From positions 62,001-126,000 of the forward strand of contig JANWVY010000010.1 in the NCBI GenBank assembly GCA_025056455.1: a DNA stretch of 64,000 nt. The letters are read 5' to 3'. Below, in pieces: positions 36,171 through 45,233 of the stretch (its first letter is position 1; every line of letters begins with the position of its first letter). The translations under genes and the position numbers were made by a program. The stretch is from Bryobacteraceae bacterium (GTDB lineage: Bacteria > Acidobacteriota > Terriglobia > Bryobacterales > Bryobacteraceae). Below the pieces are notes generated by a model. It ran no database searches. It saw only the letters and a program-made list of their open reading frames with translations, and was not told where the DNA came from.

Positions 36171-38885
36171 ATGGCTGAATCACGAATCGCACTATCCGAA
36201 GAGCTTACCGCTCAAAACGCCGCTGCGGCGGCCGTGGCTGATCCAGACCCCACGGAAACCGCCGAGTGGCTCGAAGCAATCGACGAGGTCATCGACCGCT
36301 GGGGGCCCGAACGAGCCCGCTTCTTGCTCGACAGCTTGATGAAACGCATGGAGAGCTTTGGCTACGCGGTCCCAGCCCGGCTCACCACCCCCTACGTCAA
36401 CACCATTCCCAAAGAAGAGGAAGTGCCCTATCCAGGAGACCGCCACCTCGAGCGCCGCATTAAGAGCATCATTCGCTGGAACGCGCTGGCCATGGTCGTG
36501 CGGGCCAACAAATACGACAACGGCATTGGGGGTCACATTTCTACCTATGCCTCGCTTGCCACCCTGCTTGAAGTTGGCTTCAACCATTTCTTCCGCGCCC
36601 GCATCGGAGATCAACCAGGCGACTTCGTGTACTTCCAAGGCCACGCCTCGCCGGGCGTCTACGCCCGGGCTTACCTGGAAGGCCGGCTGAACGACGAGCA
36701 TCTAAAAAACTTCCGCCACGAACTGCGCGAGCATCCTGGCCTCAGCTCCTATCCTCACCCCTGGCTTATGCCAGACTTCTGGCAGTTCCCCACCGTTTCC
36801 ATGGGTCTCGGCCCGATTAACTCCATCTATCATGCGCGCTTCATGCGCTACATGGAAAACCGTAAGCTGATCCCGGTGACCGACCGCAAGATCTGGGCCT
36901 TTGTTGGAGATGGCGAGACCGATGAACCCGAAACCCTTGGCGCGCTAACTCTCGCTGCTCGGGAAAATCTCGACAACCTAATCTGGGTGGTCAATTGCAA
37001 CCTTCAGCGATTGGATGGCCCCGTGCGAGGGAATGGTAGCATCATTCGCGAGCTCGAGGCCGCTTTCCGGGGCGCGGGCTGGAACGTCATCAAAGTCTTG
37101 TGGGGCTCAGAGTGGGACGAGCTGTTTGCCCGCGATACTTCCGGCTTGCTGCTGAAGCGCATGATGGAGTGTGTAGACGGCGAATACCAAAACTTCAAAG
37201 CGCATGGTGGCGCTTACAGCCGCGAACACTTCTTCGGCAAATACCCTGAGCTGCTCGAACTGGTAGCCGATATGAGCGACGAACAAATCGAGCGTCTCAA
37301 ACGCGGCGGCCACGATCCCGTAAAAGTCTACAACGCCTATTTGCGGGCCACTCAGCATAAGGGCCAGCCCACCGTCATTCTTGCCAAAACCGTCAAGGGC
37401 TATGGTCTGGGCGAGGCCGGCGAAGGCCGCAACATCACCCACCAGCAGAAGAAGCTCAATGAGCAGGAAATGATGTATTTCCGCTCGCGTTTCGATATTC
37501 CCATCTCCGACGAGCATGTCAACACCATTGCCTTCTACCGCCCAGAAGAAAATAGCCCTGAAGTCCGTTACGTCAAAGAGCGGCGCGAAGCCCTCGGCGG
37601 GTACATGCCAAGCCGCGTTGTGAAGCCAATCTCGATTCAAACGCCTCCGCTTGAGAACTTCAAGGATTCTTTGATGGGCTCGTCCGGCCGCGAAGTCTCC
37701 ACGACGATGGCCTTCGTCGCCGTGTTGCGCAATTTGCTCAAGGACCCACACCTTGGCAAATACATTGTGCCAATCATCCCCGACGAAGCGCGCACCTTTG
37801 GCATGGAGTCCCTGTTCCGCCAGTATGGGATTTATGCGAGCGGGGGGCAATTGTATAAGCCCGTTGATAGCGACAATTTCCTGTTTTACCGCGAATCCAA
37901 AGACGGGCAGATCTTAGAGGAAGGGATTACCGAAGCCGGCTCGATGGCGAGTTTTACCGCCGCTGGCACGGCCTACGCCAACTACGGCATCCCGATGATT
38001 CCCTTCTTCACTTACTACTCGATGTTCGGCTTCCAGCGCGTGGGCGACTTGATTTGGGCTTTCGCCGACTCCCGCGGCAAAGGGTTTTTGATGGGCGGCA
38101 CGGCCGGGCGCACTACCCTTGCCGGCGAAGGCTTACAACACCAGGATGGACACAGCCACGTGCTCGCCTCCACCGTTCCCACCTGCGCCAGCTATGACCC
38201 AGCCTACGCCTACGAAATCGCCGTGATTATTCAAGACGGCATCCGCCGCATGTATGAACTGGGTGAAGACCGTTTCTACTATCTGACCATCGGCAACGAG
38301 AATTACGTGCAGCCGCCGATGCCGGAAGGTTGCGCCGAGGGCATTCTGCGCGGCATCTACCGCTATGCGGCCTCGCCGAATGGCAAGCCCGCCGTGGCGC
38401 AACTGTTTGGCTCCGGTTCGATCCTCAACGAGGCCTTGAAGGCGCAACAGATCCTAGCCGCCGAGTTTGACGTGCCCACCGATGTGTGGAGCGTGACTAG
38501 TTATAACGAATTGCGGCGAGACGCTTTGCGCTGCGAGCGTTGGAACCGGCTCCACCCCACCGAGCCCCCTCAAACACCCTATCTCATCCGCGCGCTCGCT
38601 GGAGCCAGAGGGCCCATTATCGCTGCCACGGATTACATGAAGATGGTTCCCGATCAAGTGGCTCCGTGGCTTGCCGGCCGCTTAGTGTCACTCGGCTGTG
38701 ACGGCTTTGGACGGAGTGACAATCGCGAACATCTCCGCCGCTTTTTTGAAGTCGACTCTGCCTCGATTGTTGCGGCAACACTTTCCCGCCTGGCGCGGGA
38801 CGGCAAGTTCGACGCCACACGCGCCGTCGAAGCCATGAAAAAACTCGGCATCGACACCGAAGTGGGAGACCCGGCCACTCGCTAG
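36171..38885 (+). CDS. aceE: Pyruvate dehydrogenase E1 component, homodimeric type
   Basis: This 904-residue thiamine-diphosphate enzyme decarboxylates pyruvate and passes the acetyl group to E2. It is full length. Signatures include the N-terminal RHLERRIKSIIRWNALAMV, the domain with FQGHASPGVYARA, the ThDP motif GDGETDEPETLGAL followed by the N in NLIWVVNCNLQRLDG, and the transketolase-like second half with GFQRVGDLIWAFAD. The aceF and lpd genes are not adjacent, so the complex is encoded at separate sites. No clear Shine-Dalgarno was seen ahead of the ATG. Confidence 0.96.
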   Translation: MAESRIALSEELTAQNAAAAAVADPDPTETAEWLEAIDEVIDRWGPERARFLLDSLMKRMESFGYAVPARLTTPYVNTIPKEEEVPYPGDRHLERRIKSIIRWNALAMVVRANKYDNGIGGHISTYASLATLLEVGFNHFFRARIGDQPGDFVYFQGHASPGVYARAYLEGRLNDEHLKNFRHELREHPGLSSYPHPWLMPDFWQFPTVSMGLGPINSIYHARFMRYMENRKLIPVTDRKIWAFVGDGETDEPETLGALTLAARENLDNLIWVVNCNLQRLDGPVRGNGSIIRELEAAFRGAGWNVIKVLWGSEWDELFARDTSGLLLKRMMECVDGEYQNFKAHGGAYSREHFFGKYPELLELVADMSDEQIERLKRGGHDPVKVYNAYLRATQHKGQPTVILAKTVKGYGLGEAGEGRNITHQQKKLNEQEMMYFRSRFDIPISDEHVNTIAFYRPEENSPEVRYVKERREALGGYMPSRVVKPISIQTPPLENFKDSLMGSSGREVSTTMAFVAVLRNLLKDPHLGKYIVPIIPDEARTFGMESLFRQYGIYASGGQLYKPVDSDNFLFYRESKDGQILEEGITEAGSMASFTAAGTAYANYGIPMIPFFTYYSMFGFQRVGDLIWAFADSRGKGFLMGGTAGRTTLAGEGLQHQDGHSHVLASTVPTCASYDPAYAYEIAVIIQDGIRRMYELGEDRFYYLTIGNENYVQPPMPEGCAEGILRGIYRYAASPNGKPAVAQLFGSGSILNEALKAQQILAAEFDVPTDVWSVTSYNELRRDALRCERWNRLHPTEPPQTPYLIRALAGARGPIIAATDYMKMVPDQVAPWLAGRLVSLGCDGFGRSDNREHLRRFFEVDSASIVAATLSRLARDGKFDATRAVEAMKKLGIDTEVGDPATR

Positions 38886-39004
38886 CCGCGCGCCGTCGCG
38901 ACTTGAACCGCCCCATCAGCGGTACGTCTGGTGCTAGATCGGACAAGAGCTTGAAACACTGATCCGCGCCCGTCGCCTGCTTTGCCGCCAAGCTGTGTGA
39001 CAAG

Positions 39005-40147
39005 ATGGTGGTTTCGATGCTACGCATCTTTCCGCAAACCCCCGAAGAAGCCGCCGAGGCTCTGCGCGCTTCAGCTGCTGCCCGACAGCAAATCCGCATC
39101 GAGGGCAACAACAGCAAGCACCGTGCAGGGGGCGCCGGCCCCGAGCCTAACGTCGTGATTTCAACGGCGCGCTTGGACCGCGTCCTGCAATATGAACCGA
39201 AAGATTTGACCATCAGCGTCGGCGCCGGCATGCCCTATGCGCGCTTCCGAGAGATGCTCGCTGCCGACGGCATGATGACGCCCCTCGATCCTCCTTTCGC
39301 AGAACAGGCGACGGTGGGAGGCGTCATCGCTGCAAATTCCAGCGGTCCGCGCCGCCGTCTGTATGGAACGGCGCGCGACTTGGTGATCGGGATGACCTTC
39401 GCCAACCTTCAAGGCAAAATCGTCAGCTCCGGAGGCATGGTGGTGAAGAACGTAGCAGGTCTTGATATGGCCAAGCTCTTCATTGGCTCGCTCGGCACAT
39501 TAGGCTTGATCCTCTCCATTAACTTCAAGCTAATTCCCAAGCCGCCCGGCACAAGGACCTTTTTGTTTGAAACCCAGTCCGCCGCCCAAGCCATTGAGAT
39601 TCGAAACCGCCTGCTCAGGAGCGTGTTGACACCCGCAGCCGTGGATCTGTTGAATCCAGCTGCCGCGGCAAATCTTGGGTTTGACGGGTGGCTGCTGGCG
39701 GTCGGCGCCTCGGGCAACGCGGCGGTGCTCGATCGATTCGAGCGCGAGCTCTCCGGCGCGCAGGTCAAGCAAGGAGCTGAAGAGCGGGCCTTCTGGGAGC
39801 ACATCGAAGAATTTTCGGCGCGATTTCTACAGGCGCATCCTAGTGGAGCGGTGGTGCGGGTCTCCACCACGCTAGAAGGTTTGGCCGAATGCGTAGCCCG
39901 ATTGCCTGGAAGCGTCATTGCCCGCGCCGCAAATGGCGTGAGCTATGCCCACCTGACCGATGCCGCCCAAGCCCCCCAAGCCTATGCTTTCGGAAAAGCA
40001 GTCATGGAATTTGGGCCGGAAAACCGTGACCCTTCGCTGCTGATGTGGCCTGCCGTCGATTCCGGTTTCGTCATCATGGAGCGGATCAAAAAAATGTTTG
40101 ATCCGGATGGCGTGCTCAATATCAGGAGAATGTATGGCCGTCTCTGA
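39005..40147 (+). CDS. glcE: Glycolate oxidase FAD-binding subunit (GlcE-like)
   Basis: This 380-residue protein has an FAD-binding PCMH domain: IRIEGNNSKHRAGG, DLTISVGAGMPYARFREMLA, then VGGVIAANSSGPRRRLYGT and GGMVVKNVAGLDMAKLFIGS. It matches GlcE of the glycolate oxidase GlcDEF complex, which oxidises glycolate to glyoxylate at the membrane. The gene overlaps glcF by 14 bp and they form an operon. The catalytic subunit GlcD is not in the window. Other 2-hydroxy-acid dehydrogenases use a similar subunit, so the substrate is inferred. Confidence 0.85.
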   Translation: MVVSMLRIFPQTPEEAAEALRASAAARQQIRIEGNNSKHRAGGAGPEPNVVISTARLDRVLQYEPKDLTISVGAGMPYARFREMLAADGMMTPLDPPFAEQATVGGVIAANSSGPRRRLYGTARDLVIGMTFANLQGKIVSSGGMVVKNVAGLDMAKLFIGSLGTLGLILSINFKLIPKPPGTRTFLFETQSAAQAIEIRNRLLRSVLTPAAVDLLNPAAAANLGFDGWLLAVGASGNAAVLDRFERELSGAQVKQGAEERAFWEHIEEFSARFLQAHPSGAVVRVSTTLEGLAECVARLPGSVIARAANGVSYAHLTDAAQAPQAYAFGKAVMEFGPENRDPSLLMWPAVDSGFVIMERIKKMFDPDGVLNIRRMYGRL

Positions 40148-41426
40148 GCTGACCGTTTACACCGAGCTAGACAAGCCGCAACAAAGGGATCTAGACCGGT
40201 GCGTGCACTGCGGCTTATGCCTGAACGCTTGTCCCACCTACCGCGTGTTGGGGCTAGAGATGGATTCCCCACGCGGCCGCATCTATCAAATGGTGCAGGT
40301 CGCCGAAGGAGCGCCCATCACCCCCTCCTATGTAGAACATCTTGAGCTCTGTCTGGCCTGCCGCGGCTGTGAAACGGCTTGTCCTTCCGGCGTGCAATAC
40401 GGTCGTCTAATCGAGGCGGCGCGGGCTGAAATCGAAGCACGCCTGAAACGCCCTTGGGCAGTCAGAACGCTCCGGAGATTTGTCTTTTCCACACTTCTAC
40501 CCTCACCGGGATGGCTCAAGCTGGCCGCGCGCCTGTTTTGGTTGTATGAGCGGAGCGGGCTTCAACGCTTGGTCCGCTCCACTGGCCTGCTGAGGTTGTT
40601 TGGCAAGCTTCAGCACCTGGAGCAACTCGCTCCCCGCGCCGAGTTCCCCACCTTTTTTGATGCCTATGGCAAAGTCTTTCCTGCCGAGGGAACACGCCGC
40701 TACAAAGTAGCGTTGCTTGGCGGCTGCATTGCCAACGTCAGCTTCGCCCGCCTGCACGAGGCCACCGTGCGCGTGCTTCAGAAAAACGGTTGTGAAGTTC
40801 ACGTACCTGCTCACCAAACCTGCTGCGGCGCCCTTCAACTTCATTCCGGCGTTCGTAGCGTGGCCCGGCGTTTAGCCCGCCAGAATGTCGATGCCTTGGC
40901 GGGCGCTGGATTCGACGCCATCCTCACGAATTCGGCAGGGTGTGGCTCCACCCTCAAAGAGTACGGCGAGTTGCTTGAACACGAAGAAGCCTACTGTGAC
41001 AAAGCCCGCCAGTTCGTGGAGAAGGTGCGCGATGTCAACGAGTTTTTGGCCAGCCTAGAGCTCAATCCAAACATGCGGCCGCTGAATCTGACGGTCACCT
41101 ATCAGGATTCCTGTCACCTCGCCCACGGACAAAAGATCAAGGCAGCACCTCGGAAGTTATTGCGGTCCATTCCCGGACTGCGATTCCAAGAAATGCCGCT
41201 TGCCGATCTCTGCTGTGGCAGCGCTGGAATTTATAATGTGCTGCAAACCGAGATGTCGATGGAAATCCTGACCCGAAAAATGGAATGTGTCAACGCGACG
41301 TCAGCTCAGGTCATCGCCACCGCCAATACGGGCTGCATGTTACAGTTGCGGGCGGGCGTCGCGCTCCAGGGAAGGGGACAGCGGGTCGCGCACGTTGTAG
41401 AGCTTCTGGATGAAGCTTATCGCTGA
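40134..41426 (+). CDS. glcF: Glycolate oxidase iron-sulfur subunit (GlcF-like)
   Basis: This 430-residue electron-transfer subunit has two N-terminal 4Fe-4S ferredoxin motifs (CVHCGLCLNACP and CLACRGCETACPSG). Two CCG domains follow, containing HQTCCGALQLHSG and DLCCGSAGIYN, with conserved DSCHLAHGQKI between them. The start at 40134 is preceded by AGGAG, 5-6 nt upstream, and the gene overlaps the end of glcE. Together they pass electrons from 2-hydroxy acids to the quinone pool. It ends one base from the convergent methyltransferase gene. Confidence 0.9.
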   Translation: MAVSELTVYTELDKPQQRDLDRCVHCGLCLNACPTYRVLGLEMDSPRGRIYQMVQVAEGAPITPSYVEHLELCLACRGCETACPSGVQYGRLIEAARAEIEARLKRPWAVRTLRRFVFSTLLPSPGWLKLAARLFWLYERSGLQRLVRSTGLLRLFGKLQHLEQLAPRAEFPTFFDAYGKVFPAEGTRRYKVALLGGCIANVSFARLHEATVRVLQKNGCEVHVPAHQTCCGALQLHSGVRSVARRLARQNVDALAGAGFDAILTNSAGCGSTLKEYGELLEHEEAYCDKARQFVEKVRDVNEFLASLELNPNMRPLNLTVTYQDSCHLAHGQKIKAAPRKLLRSIPGLRFQEMPLADLCCGSAGIYNVLQTEMSMEILTRKMECVNATSAQVIATANTGCMLQLRAGVALQGRGQRVAHVVELLDEAYR

Positions 41427-41427
41427 C

Positions 41428-41997
41428 TTATTCGCGAGCCGCTTGCGTCTTTTTGGAAATGCGGTAGAGATACAGGGTGTGGCTCCGGCCCTCGCCATCG
41501 TCCTCAATGGTCTCGGTCTTTTCCGGCTTCCAGCCAGCGAACTCAAAGTCGTGCGAAACGATCCGCGTACCTTCTTTGAGCTGCTTTTCTAGCAAGGGCT
41601 TGATCTTGTCGTTCGAAGAGGGAAGCAAATAGACAGTGATCAAATTGGCGGTGGAATAATCTTGGGCCAAAATGTCGCCATGAATAATACGGGCTTGCTT
41701 TTCTAAGCCGAGGCTGCGGATCCGGTTGGAGCTCTGTTTCCACAGATCGTCATCGAGCTCGACACCCGTTGCGTAAGCGCCAAACTTCTGAGCCGCCATA
41801 ATGACAACCCTTCCGTCTCCGCTGCCGAGATCGAACATGCGCTCACCCCGCTTGAGACCCCCAAACTGCAACATTTTTTCCACAACATACTCTGGCGTGG
41901 GGTAGTAGGGCGCCAGTTTCTCCGGCTTTTTTGCCCCGGAAGTCTGCGCCGGCAGAGAGGTGGCTAGCAAACCGATCAGCGCAATCAACGGAAACAT
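41428..41997 (-). CDS. SAM-dependent methyltransferase with signal peptide
   Basis: This 189-residue class I methyltransferase has motif I (MFDLGSGDGRVVIMAAQKFG, about residues 54-73), the acidic end of strand 2 (GVELDDDLW) and motif with HGDILAQDY. It resembles the FAM173/ATPSCKMT-like lysine methyltransferase type, but this is recollection, not a search. A clear signal peptide (residues 1-18, ending SLPAQ) suggests export, although SAM is cytoplasmic. Hence either the leader acts as a membrane anchor facing the cytoplasm or the start is wrong; no better downstream Met is seen before the core. Confidence 0.75.
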   Translation of the reverse strand: MFPLIALIGLLATSLPAQTSGAKKPEKLAPYYPTPEYVVEKMLQFGGLKRGERMFDLGSGDGRVVIMAAQKFGAYATGVELDDDLWKQSSNRIRSLGLEKQARIIHGDILAQDYSTANLITVYLLPSSNDKIKPLLEKQLKEGTRIVSHDFEFAGWKPEKTETIEDDGEGRSHTLYLYRISKKTQAARE

Positions 41998-42047
41998 AGA
42001 AGTGGCTTGGGTCCTCTTTTCGTCATACGTAACGAGATGGGAAAAAG

Positions 42048-43952
42048 TTACGGCACAAGATGCAAGATGACACGATTGCTGGGCTCGCCCGCAGCCGTCA
42101 GATAAAGCTCCGCTGGCCCGGCATTCACGAGCTTCGGCAACTGGAATTCAACCAAATAGAAGCCGGTGTAGCCAGGAGCGAGGATCGCGCGCGTAACCGG
42201 CACAGGTTCCCGGTCGACAAACACGGCCACCGGCGCCACCACGCGCGGAGCCCCTTTCATCGTCGTGCCATCGCCCGGCGCCGCCACACCCGAGGGCCAC
42301 GGAGGATCGACAGCCCCCAACCCCGTGGCCAAAATCTGAATGCGCATCCCTGACTTCGCCGGATTGGCGGCATCGAGCGCCATCCCGCTGTCAGCGTCAA
42401 ACACCAGTGGCGTGCCATCCCGGTCCAGAAAGATCGCTGGCGAGACGGGGGCCAGCGGCAGGCCAAGTTGCCGCGCCTGGCCAGCCGCATCAAAGCTCAG
42501 ATGGAAGAGCTCGCCTTGTGCTTCAAACGGCACCTGGATTTGCGTTTCGGCAAGGGATTTTTGAAGCACCGGCACGGAAAGCGCTCCGGGCCCTACCGTA
42601 CGGGCCTGATCAAACCGCGCCCCGAGGATGCTCAGCAAGCTCCCCGGCGCGGCAGGCCGCACACTGAAATCAGCAGCATTGACCACAGCCGGGTCGCGGA
42701 AACGGTGCGGCGCCATTGCCGCATAGAGTCCAAAACCTTCGAGCAGCACAAAAATTTGGTTTCCGCCTTCATCTAGCTGCACATCCAGAACTGGGGCCTC
42801 AACCGGGATTTCCACTCTTTGCCATCCGGGCGCCGCCCCGAAATTCTGCAAATCCATCCAGCCGTAAAACAAGCCCTTTGCCGTGGCGAGATACACGGCT
42901 CCGGAGGAGGCCTCAACGGCCAGTCCCCTCAACCCGTTGCCCCCTAAACCCGCCGTAATATCATCCCAGAACTGGCCCCCATTGTTGGTCCGCAACACTC
43001 GCTGTTCGGCCACCGCAATCGCGTTCCGGCCATCACGAGGATGGATAAACAGGGCGTGCACGGGCCCGGCGTCAGAGAAGCTCGCCACTTGCCAGTTCAA
43101 CCCGCGATCAGAAGACGCCAGCAATCGTCCGTCCTGAGAACCGGCATAGATCCACTCGTAACGGTCCTGAGCCACGGTGATCACCGCGTTCCACCGGTTC
43201 GCAATCTGGCTTTTGAGGTAAATCTCCTTAACGAGCGTCGATTCATCGGAGATGCGCCATCCGAGCCGCTCTCCGGGCCGCCACTCTAACTCCAGTCCGC
43301 TCCGCGTCAAGAGGCGCGCTGCGCGGTAACCATTCGGCAAGGCCAGAATTCGCGAGGCCGGTAAGTTTGCTAAGCCCTCGTTCAAACCAGACCAGGTCGC
43401 ACCACCATCAAGTGACCGCCACACGCCAAACTCGCTGGCTACGACCAGCTCGTCTGGATTCCGGGGCGAAACCGCAAAATCCCATAACCGTTCCCCCAGA
43501 AGCGATTGGTTGCGGTAACCAGTGAGGTTGGTCCAGCTCCGCCCACCGTCGTCCGAGCGGTAGACAAATCGTCCCAGGGCATACCACCGGCCCGCTCGTC
43601 CAAAAGCCCGCTTCACGCGAGCACCTCTTTCCGGCAAAGGGTCGAGACGCTCGGGCTCCTCCTCTGGCAATGCCCTAGCGCTCAACTCAACCCAGGTTTC
43701 AAAGTCACGTGTCTGCCAAACCCGCAACCGCCCAGACGAACTCTGCGTTGCTGCTGGCGCCCAGGCCGCGTAGAGAATGTTGCCGTCGCTCGAATACCAG
43801 ACGCGGTGAACCGCCCCCGTGGCCACCGAAGGCAGCTCGTCGACAATTGCGGCGTTACCGACACGCCTCCAGTCAAGGCTTTGCCGGAGGTCGACTGGTT
43901 GACTCCACGCCAACTGGCCAAACCCAGCCCCGACCAGCAACACAAGCCTCAT
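42048..43952 (-). CDS. Secreted beta-propeller with Solibacter-type C-terminal domain (TIGR03437-like)
   Basis: This 634-residue protein has a signal peptide (MRLVLLVGAGFGQLAWSQ) after a strong GAGGAG Shine-Dalgarno. Residues about 25-400 form a BNR/Ycf48-like propeller with Asp-box-like turns (SDDGGRSWTNLT, SLDGGATWSGL, SSDRGLNWQ, TNNGGQFWDDI). The last 230 residues match the Solibacter C-terminal domain layout: PAVVNAADFS, APGSLLSILGARF, QIQVPFEA, then PVSPAIF and QILATGLGAVDPPWPSG. This domain is found almost only in Acidobacteria of the Solibacter group. It is probably a secreted binding protein. Transcription diverges from the FecR gene. Confidence 0.82.
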   Translation of the reverse strand: MRLVLLVGAGFGQLAWSQPVDLRQSLDWRRVGNAAIVDELPSVATGAVHRVWYSSDGNILYAAWAPAATQSSSGRLRVWQTRDFETWVELSARALPEEEPERLDPLPERGARVKRAFGRAGRWYALGRFVYRSDDGGRSWTNLTGYRNQSLLGERLWDFAVSPRNPDELVVASEFGVWRSLDGGATWSGLNEGLANLPASRILALPNGYRAARLLTRSGLELEWRPGERLGWRISDESTLVKEIYLKSQIANRWNAVITVAQDRYEWIYAGSQDGRLLASSDRGLNWQVASFSDAGPVHALFIHPRDGRNAIAVAEQRVLRTNNGGQFWDDITAGLGGNGLRGLAVEASSGAVYLATAKGLFYGWMDLQNFGAAPGWQRVEIPVEAPVLDVQLDEGGNQIFVLLEGFGLYAAMAPHRFRDPAVVNAADFSVRPAAPGSLLSILGARFDQARTVGPGALSVPVLQKSLAETQIQVPFEAQGELFHLSFDAAGQARQLGLPLAPVSPAIFLDRDGTPLVFDADSGMALDAANPAKSGMRIQILATGLGAVDPPWPSGVAAPGDGTTMKGAPRVVAPVAVFVDREPVPVTRAILAPGYTGFYLVEFQLPKLVNAGPAELYLTAAGEPSNRVILHLVP

Positions 43953-44244
43953 CGCAACTCCTCGCCACGGCAGCACACCGAGCCGGCGCGGAGCTCTCGC
44001 TGTTCCCCGCCTGCCCTCAACTGTGGCGAAATGACACATGACTGATCCCTATTCTACCGTGTTCAACCATGGCAATCGAGACCAAAAATGTTGAAAGAAC
44101 ATATACTTTAAAACCTGAGTTGTGGTAAAAGAGAAAGGGTTGCTGCATTTCAAGGGCGTTTCCCAAGCCGCTCGCTTGGCAAATCGATTGCTAGGGAAGG
44201 GTGGGAGAGGAGGAGTGCCGGCCAGCTCGGCAGTTCGCACGGGG

Positions 44245-45060
44245 ATGGTTTTCTCGGTGTTTCGCATCCAGCAGGTTTCGTCCCTGTTTCGCCTGGTGGC
44301 CAGTGTCAGTATGCTCTGGGCGCTTGGCAGTGGTGTGTGCGCCGCTCAAATCCCTTTCCTCAGCCCAGCGCATTCCGCGGCGACAGCCACCAAAGTCATT
44401 GGGCAGGTGTCGGTCATCAAGGACGCCTACCCTTGGGCCTTGCAGGAGGGAGCCTCTATCCAACCCCAACAGTTGATCGTCACCGGACCCGATGGGTATG
44501 CGCTGTTCCAAGTCGCCGATGGAAGTACCTTCGAGGTCTTCCCCAACTCCAAGGTCATCTTTCGTAACAACTCAAGCAACCTGAAAGATCTCGTCGACAT
44601 GATCCTAGGGCGTATCCGCGTCCATATTGAAAAAATTGGAGGCAAGCCAAACCCGAACAGCGTCACCACGCCCACAGCCGTGATCTCCGTCCGCGGCACC
44701 ATTTTCGACGTGGTGGTGGACGAAACAGACGAAAGCACACTCATTGCTGTCACCGAAGGTCTCGTCGAAGTTCAACATAAGCTCAAACCTTATGGCAAAT
44801 CGAAGTTTGTGGGCCCGAATGAGACCTTACGGGTGTACAAGGACCAGCCACTTGCCAAGCGCAGCGTGGACCGAGGTATCGTTGCGGATCGCGTCTTCCG
44901 CGGTCTCTCCGACGCGATCATCACCATTCTGCGATCTCCGCGCACAACTCCTGGCGGCGCTCCCGGCGGGGGCGCTGGTCCCAGCCTTCCGGGTGACTCT
45001 CGGGGCAGTGAACCTCCTCCACCACCGCCGCCTCCTCCACCTCCTCCCGGAGGCAACTAA
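44245..45060 (+). CDS. FecR-domain protein with polyproline tail
   Basis: This protein has about 271 residues. A hydrophobic leader or anchor lies at residues 8-32. The FecR domain follows (about 40-190: VIGQVSVIKDAYPW, DGYALFQVADGSTFEVFPNSKV, TPTAVISVRGTIFDVVVDE, VTEGLVEV), then a linker and a tail of a Gly-rich stretch and about 12 consecutive prolines (EPPPP... GGN). FecR proteins usually transmit a signal to an ECF sigma factor or bind peptidoglycan-linked partners; no sigma factor gene is nearby. The start is uncertain: an in-frame GTG at 44122 would add 41 residues of doubtful coding quality. Confidence 0.72.
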   Translation: MVFSVFRIQQVSSLFRLVASVSMLWALGSGVCAAQIPFLSPAHSAATATKVIGQVSVIKDAYPWALQEGASIQPQQLIVTGPDGYALFQVADGSTFEVFPNSKVIFRNNSSNLKDLVDMILGRIRVHIEKIGGKPNPNSVTTPTAVISVRGTIFDVVVDETDESTLIAVTEGLVEVQHKLKPYGKSKFVGPNETLRVYKDQPLAKRSVDRGIVADRVFRGLSDAIITILRSPRTTPGGAPGGGAGPSLPGDSRGSEPPPPPPPPPPPPGGN

Positions 45061-45099
45061 TTCCTTTCCGGAGAAGCTTTCCCGTGTGGGGGGCATAGC

Positions 45100-45198
45100 G
45101 CCATCACGGCACGTTTCAAACTGCAAGGGCCAGACACGGCCTGGAGCGGTGCCTCATGGAGCGCCCTTCTGCCATCACGGTACGTTTTAAACTGGAAG
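45100..45198 (+). repeat. Two 28-bp direct repeats, 71 bp apart
   Basis: Copy one is at 45100-45127 and copy two at 45171-45198; they differ at 3 of 28 positions. The shared core reads GCCATCACGG-ACGTTT-AAACTG-AAG. The 43-bp stretch between them has no coding content. Nothing else in the window matches by eye. The pair lies between the stop of the FecR gene and the end of the convergent GH88 gene. Confidence 0.7.
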
Positions 45199-45233
45199 CC
45201 TTAGGAACGAGACGGGAGCTCCCTCTTGGGCCG

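Noticed and set aside
45100-45198. Possible CRISPR array
   Set aside because: Only two copies, with mismatches, one intervening stretch and no cas genes in the window.
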